Assembly (NCBI RefSeq): GCF_032854445.1
Contig: NC_088303.1
Coordinates: 30,795,265-30,859,264 of the forward strand
From: Liolophura sinensis
Taxonomy: Eukaryota > Mollusca > Polyplacophora > Chitonida > Chitonidae
Direction of reading: 5' to 3'
Length of the DNA: 64,000 nt
Made by a program: the position numbers and the translations under genes. The notes below the pieces were generated by a model that was given only the letters and a program-made list of their open reading frames with translations, had not been told where the DNA came from and did not search any database. Positions 59,569 to 64,000 of this stretch are shown in pieces. Numbering within the stretch: position 1 is the stretch's first letter; the number at the start of each line of letters is the position of its first letter.

Positions 59569-59700
59569 GCCTCCATGACCTAAGAGTCTCCTACCAGTCT
59601 AGCACATGCTGCCTTCCTCTCCGATTGTACGTGGGGATGTCAGCCAACAACTTGCGGAAGGTCGTGAGTTTCCCTGGTTTCCTTCCAACTAAATAAATAT
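59569..59700 (+). mobile_element. Family 1 SINE body following the tandem head array
   Basis: The last, 18th head (gcctccatgacctaagag) continues into tctcctaccagtctagcaca tgctgccttcctctcc, acttgcggaaggtcgtgag and ends aactaaataaata. The region normally holding the B-box is mostly deleted. Confidence 0.8.
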
Positions 59701-60027
59701 ATTCAGCATGCTAGTATAAGTACTACTAGCCCACACTTTACGCTTCGTGATATTACATCTATACTTTTTGAATTACACATATAGGAAATAAAATGGGACC
59801 AGTACACTATGTGCGGTAACAGTACGTGGCTCATTGAGCGAGAACCAGGAGGCAGACGAGATGCAGCTTCAAACTGCCCTTAGGCAGAGAATTTGTACAT
59901 TCGACAACCACTTTATTGCTCGTTTGTTGTTTGGTAACATTAAGCGCTTGACAGCCTTCATAGAAGTCTTACAAGACCCTCTGTCTTCTATGACTGGGAA
60001 AGAAATTGTGGGAAAGTTCGTGTTTTA
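59701..60027. other. No supported gene
   Basis: A 67-codon plus-strand ORF (59834-60037, containing QADEMQLQTALRQRICTFDN) ends just inside the left target duplication of the next SINE. It has no motif or splice support. Confidence 0.4.
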
Positions 60028-60040
60028 CAAATGTTAAATA

Positions 60041-60211
60041 TTCATTTATTTATTTGATTGGTGTTTACGGCGAACTCAAAAATATTTCACTTGTACGACG
60101 GCTGCCAGCATTATGGTGGGAGGAAACCGGGCAGTGCCCTTGGGAAACCCATGCCCATCAGCAGGTTGATGGTATATCTTCCTACGTACGGCCGGAGAGG
60201 AAGCCAGCATG
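60041..60211 (-). mobile_element. Family 1 SINE with perfect target duplication, partly truncated head
   Basis: Flanked by caaatgttaaata at 60028-60040 and 60212-60224. From the tttatttatttgattggtgt tail to cggagaggaagccagcatg; truncated just before the B-box region. Confidence 0.95.
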
Positions 60212-60224
60212 CAAATGTTAAATA

Positions 60225-60861
60225 AATAAGTGTAATAAATACCCAATGTGTGCAACATAGGGTGTTAATTCTTATAGTGTGTATTTCTCAAGAGTGTCTT
60301 GTGACATATAATTACTGGTCATTTGTGACTTCATTCTGGGCACCATTTTAACTATTCATAACGACGTTTAAAATTTAGCGGAGCCATGATGTAAACGGAA
60401 AAAGTTGCATTTAATACGTCGTGAGTCATTTTACTAGAGTGTGGATACCACAATAGAACACAACGCACTAAACGACATTGGTTGAAAGATATTTGTTTTA
60501 TAAGAATTTACATTTAATGACTACAGGGAGACCTGTGGGACCTTACTGGATGAGCGGGCTCCCTCCATGCACACGAATACACATATTCACAGATTATTTT
60601 ATTACACCGACAAGCCCAGTCAAAAGCAGCTTCGTGTGCGCAATTCCGGAAACAACGGAATCAGGCACAAGTAAAAGACATGAACAGTGTTGTTTCATGG
60701 TGTGGGTTATCTGCGCAAAATCTTGTCGTGACCTTGAAACCTTCAACAGTGGCTTCCAAAGGAGTTCATTGACAATGAAAACAAAAGATATCATCCTGAG
60801 GTTAACTGTCGCTACAGTTTAAACATATTTAAATATCGTCAAAGACAAGTGAAATGTGATT
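60225..60861. other. No recognisable gene
   Basis: A 114-codon ORF (60478-60822 plus) has no motifs; nothing else recognised. Confidence 0.45.
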
Positions 60862-60870
60862 TATTAACTT

Positions 60871-61015
60871 AATCTTCCAGCACCCAGTGGATGGTTGTGG
60901 CTTTCACCTGGGTTCTGCCCCTCTTCTTCGATTTCACCATAACTCTGCCGTCGTGTAAATGAAATACTTGAGTTTTTGACTACGGCGTATAAAATCAATC
61001 AAATAAATAAATAAA
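60871..61015 (+). mobile_element. Headless family 1 SINE with target-site duplication
   Basis: Begins aatcttccagcacccagtgg and ends tcaatcaaataaataaataa. Flanked by tattaactt at 60862-60870 and 61016-61024. It starts a few bases inside the point used by the other headless copies. Confidence 0.88.
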
Positions 61016-61024
61016 TATTAACTT

Positions 61025-62019
61025 CTGCAGTCACTCCTCAGGTCATACTGCTCATAGTGTGTTTCTAAAGCCAACGTGGGTTAGCTGGAAAATATGTAAA
61101 ATCTGAGAAGCCATAGTAGATTGAAATGGTCGCTTCAAAAAATACAGATGTGTAAATGTAAGCGTTAGGTGAAAACGCCGTGCCGTAGCTTACCGACAAT
61201 TTACTACCTTTGCACCGCTCATACATTCGCCAACATTTCTACATTTTGCGGAATGACTAACTGCCTATCGCATGAATGCACATCTTCGTTGTGCTGTGAG
61301 GTGTTACTTAAATCTAAAAGTTATGCAAATCGCGTTTGTGACCGGAAACCCCGGGATCAGTGTTGAGCCGGTCTGTCAACTGTCAGGCGTTGAAATGGAG
61401 TTGTAGTTTGAATACTAATCCATATCAACTTGCTGGAGAAGAACCGGATATAACGCTTGATGAATAACTCCACTCATGGACAATATCTCAACTCTGGGAC
61501 CTCGTGACAGGCATTAAAACACTTCAGCTGAAGAATGCATTCATAGTACAGCTGAACATGGGTTTGGAGTGTGGCTTTCAATGTAAAGCCTATGCACTTT
61601 AAATAGACTGCTTGCGATCCTGATAAGATTGCAATGCAACAGAACAAATGCGCAGAGTAGCATCGGCTCAAGATATTTAACGTAGGAATATCAAAAGTGA
61701 AAAACCAATTTTAAGAGTGCTTGGTCCAGGGACGAGTATTTAACCCGTAGTCTTGCATGGCCTATACAGTGGTGCTTGACACGCACACCAACTGGAAAGG
61801 ATATCCAATCTCAGTTGTGAGTCATTGCTTAAAACTGCAGGCGGTACCACTTTACTCACGCTGTATCGAACAGCTTTAGTTAAGTCTTACACTTGTATAC
61901 ACTAGTACATTTAAAAAGTGAATCTGCCGAGGAAACGCCCATCACCACATTTAATGGAAACTGTAAACTGCCCAGATGTTCAGATGATGTTCTTTCACGC
62001 AGCCTTTACAACAAGGAGA
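61025..62019. other. No recognisable gene
   Basis: Only short unsupported ORFs. Confidence 0.5.
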
Positions 62020-62027
62020 TAGTATTA

Positions 62028-62136
62028 GCCTTATTTTTTTTTAAATGGTGTTTCACACCGTACTCAAGATTATTTCAGTTATACGACGGCGGCCAGCATT
62101 ATGGTGGGAGGGAACCGGGCAGAGGCCAAGGGAACC
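62028..62136 (-). mobile_element. 5'-truncated family 1 SINE
   Basis: From the poly-T tail through ggtgtttcacaccgtactc and ggcggccagcattatggtgg to gggcagaggccaagggaacc. Possible target duplication tagtatta at 62020-62027 and 62137-62144. Confidence 0.85.
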
Positions 62137-62384
62137 TAGTATTAAAATTGACATTGTCTGTAACTGTGGAAAGGAATATGCCTGCATACGGCGCGTACAT
62201 TGCTCACCGTGTATAGCAGTTGTCAGATTCAATGTGTTGTGAGACAATTTATATCAACAATACAAATTATTCTTGCAAACACTACAATGTAAAAGATATT
62301 TCATCAAACGCCTTCACTGTAAGTGATTTTCCTAAATTTTACTATGAGTAAATATAATGTAAAAGACTATAGAACAGAGAGTAA

Positions 62385-62500
62385 ATTGGAGCGACGACAG
62401 TGTGATACACATCATAATTAACCACTGAAATTCGGCTTCTTGTCACTTAACATCAGTTACAGTTTCATTCTAACTGTTAATGTAAATTTTTAAAGAGTAG
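62385..62500 (-). repeat. Dispersed repeat, unnamed family (copy 5)
   Basis: gcgacgacagtgtgatacac and ccactgaaattcggcttctt match the 13.2 kb copy in the same orientation, diverged. Confidence 0.45.
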
Positions 62501-63344
62501 TAACACAGATTTCACGTCATTATCTCTAAATAATATGGACAAAATTTCCATAATCTCATGTGCTCTGCTTTATAACTGTTTCTAATTTCATATAATTCAG
62601 GGTTCGGTTAAAATTAAAAGAATCAAAGCGCATAGTAGATATATGCCATATGTTTCATTAGCTGCAGCGTGTAAACTAGCACGGCACATCATTTGGATAT
62701 TGCCTAAATCTACGTGCCTCGAATATGCCGCGTGTCTTTCAAGAGTCAGTGAAAACAAACGACTTCCTTTACATTACACCGTACTAATTTATTACTTTAT
62801 ATCATTTTTTTTAATTGTTAGTATTAGTCTTGCCATTATTTACTTGGAAATTGACCTGGTTGATGTACCAGGGCTGTAATAATGTCTGGATTTACAGACT
62901 GAACACGTGGCATTTCGGGTACACATCGATAATATGTGTGCACACAGTATACACCTTATCGCACAAATACTCATTAGAGTTTGCTACGTTAAGAACATTG
63001 TGTATTTAAAGCCGGAGAAAACATAAAACGTAAAGTTCAGGTGAAAAAGTAATAAAATTTAGTTGCAACTGTGATCAAAAGAAAAACTCTTGAAAATAAT
63101 TTTTGGTAAAATAAATTAATTAAATAATTAATGGTATATATTGTCTTTGCGTAAGAATCTTATAATAAATTTGTTCAACCTGGATTTTGATTATATTTAT
63201 CTTTTTAATATATTTGTAAATATTAACATATTTCAGATTAAAGGGATGTGTTTGGAAATAAACAACAAATTGACATTTTTAATTGAAGTTTATTACACCT
63301 GCAGCACATCCCTATTTAGAAAATTATTATGCAGTGGCGATATA
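62501..63344. other. No recognisable gene
   Basis: Very AT-rich; short ORFs only. Confidence 0.5.
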
Positions 63345-63475
63345 TACACAGAGGTGGTCCCAAATACCAACCATACAAAAGTTTTTTCAAATACCCTTTT
63401 ATTCTGAAAGAAAAAATCGAAAAAAAATAATATTTAAAACCATATTTATAACTATATTTTCACGCTCTTTAATAT
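63345..63475 (+). repeat. Third copy of the 21 kb foldback repeat
   Basis: accaaccatacaaaagtttt, tattctgaaagaaaaaatcg and aaccatatttataactatat match both arms at 21158-21560. Confidence 0.55.
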
Positions 63476-63904
63476 GATGTTAGCATTCTTTTTATGTTGG
63501 TGAATGTTATCTACCTTTTAAAACACGTTTTAATGGTAAACTATTTTGCATTTTAAACTCACTGGGATATTCGTTAAACCCTCAGATATTCCTTAAACCC
63601 TCACATTCACAAAAACGTCTTGGGTACTTTTGGCAATCCCTTTCCCTGGATGAAAGTGAAAACGTGCATATTTCGCTAACACGTTAAGTGGAAAAACATG
63701 TACAAAACTCAAACTTTTAAACTATGTTTTCATTAAAAGTCGAGCCTGATCTTCCATTGCTGTTAGTGAATGTTATCCCCAAATTTCACACATCTATGCA
63801 CACTAGACAGCTTGAAAGCCAAGAATCCCTGGCCTTTCCCCTACCCTCTTCGGGGAGCTATTTTTATGAGCAACCGTCACGAGCTGGAAGTCCCTGATAA
63901 CAAG

Positions 63905-63921
63905 TTTTTTTTTTTTTTTTT
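63905..63921. repeat. Poly-T run
   Basis: Seventeen consecutive T. There is no SINE body next to it. A 20-base-period duplication (ttaaaccctcagatattc, ttaaaccctcacattc) lies earlier, at about 63574-63611. Confidence 0.8.
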
Positions 63922-64000
63922 GTTTTCAAATAATTTCTCCATTTTCGGAATCAAACATTCGCTGACGCTTTCTAAATCACGTATACCTAACAGTTAAACG

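Overview
This looks like non-coding animal DNA, most likely from a mollusc or a close lophotrochozoan relative. The sequence is AT-rich, has no prokaryotic gene density, and contains no complete protein-coding host gene. It is dominated by interspersed repeats, above all a tRNA-derived SINE. Its ends read 'gcctccgtggctcag' (Pol III A-box head) and 'cgtaaaacaccaatcaaat' followed by (AAATA)n. At least 20 copies or fragments lie on both strands. Two other tRNA-headed SINE families, a broken Tc1-type DNA transposon, two reverse transcriptase remnants and several MITE-like inverted repeats make up much of the rest. The lineage call rests on my recollection of these SINE types in molluscs and was not searched.

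Layout. 0-11 kb: an RT remnant, SINEs, a TATCGATA inverted-repeat cluster, a 76-bp tandem duplication, a MITE and a possible last exon (10.76 kb). 11.57-11.82 kb: a GC-rich 165-bp palindrome with exactly equal 72-base arms, then a double CRE motif. 12.6-21.6 kb: an old repeat module, minisatellite, SINEs and a foldback. 21.7-36.8 kb: a two-copy direct segmental duplication (units of about 6.3 and 8.8 kb). Copy 2 gained a SINE at 32.7 kb, about 0.5 kb of extra sequence at 29.2 kb, and a Tc1 element at 34.6-36.3 kb that itself carries a SINE inside its left terminal repeat. Three short open segments next to splice-like signals are shared by both copies and may be exons or fossils of one locus.

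36.8-52 kb: mostly plain sequence with G-rich tracts, a 43-bp perfect direct repeat, one well-delimited candidate internal exon (39.2 kb), SINEs and a 244-bp MITE with 40-base terminal repeats. 52-64 kb: a SINE inserted in another SINE, a small secreted-like repeat ORF, a Penelope-type RT fragment directly abutting 17 exact 34-bp repeats that are tandem copies of a SINE's own A-box head, and more SINEs.

Most notable: the palindrome, the SINE-head tandem array, and a set of SINE insertions that all begin at or near the same internal point and therefore lack the Pol III promoter. I found no CRISPR array, operon, intact transposase or intact tRNA gene.
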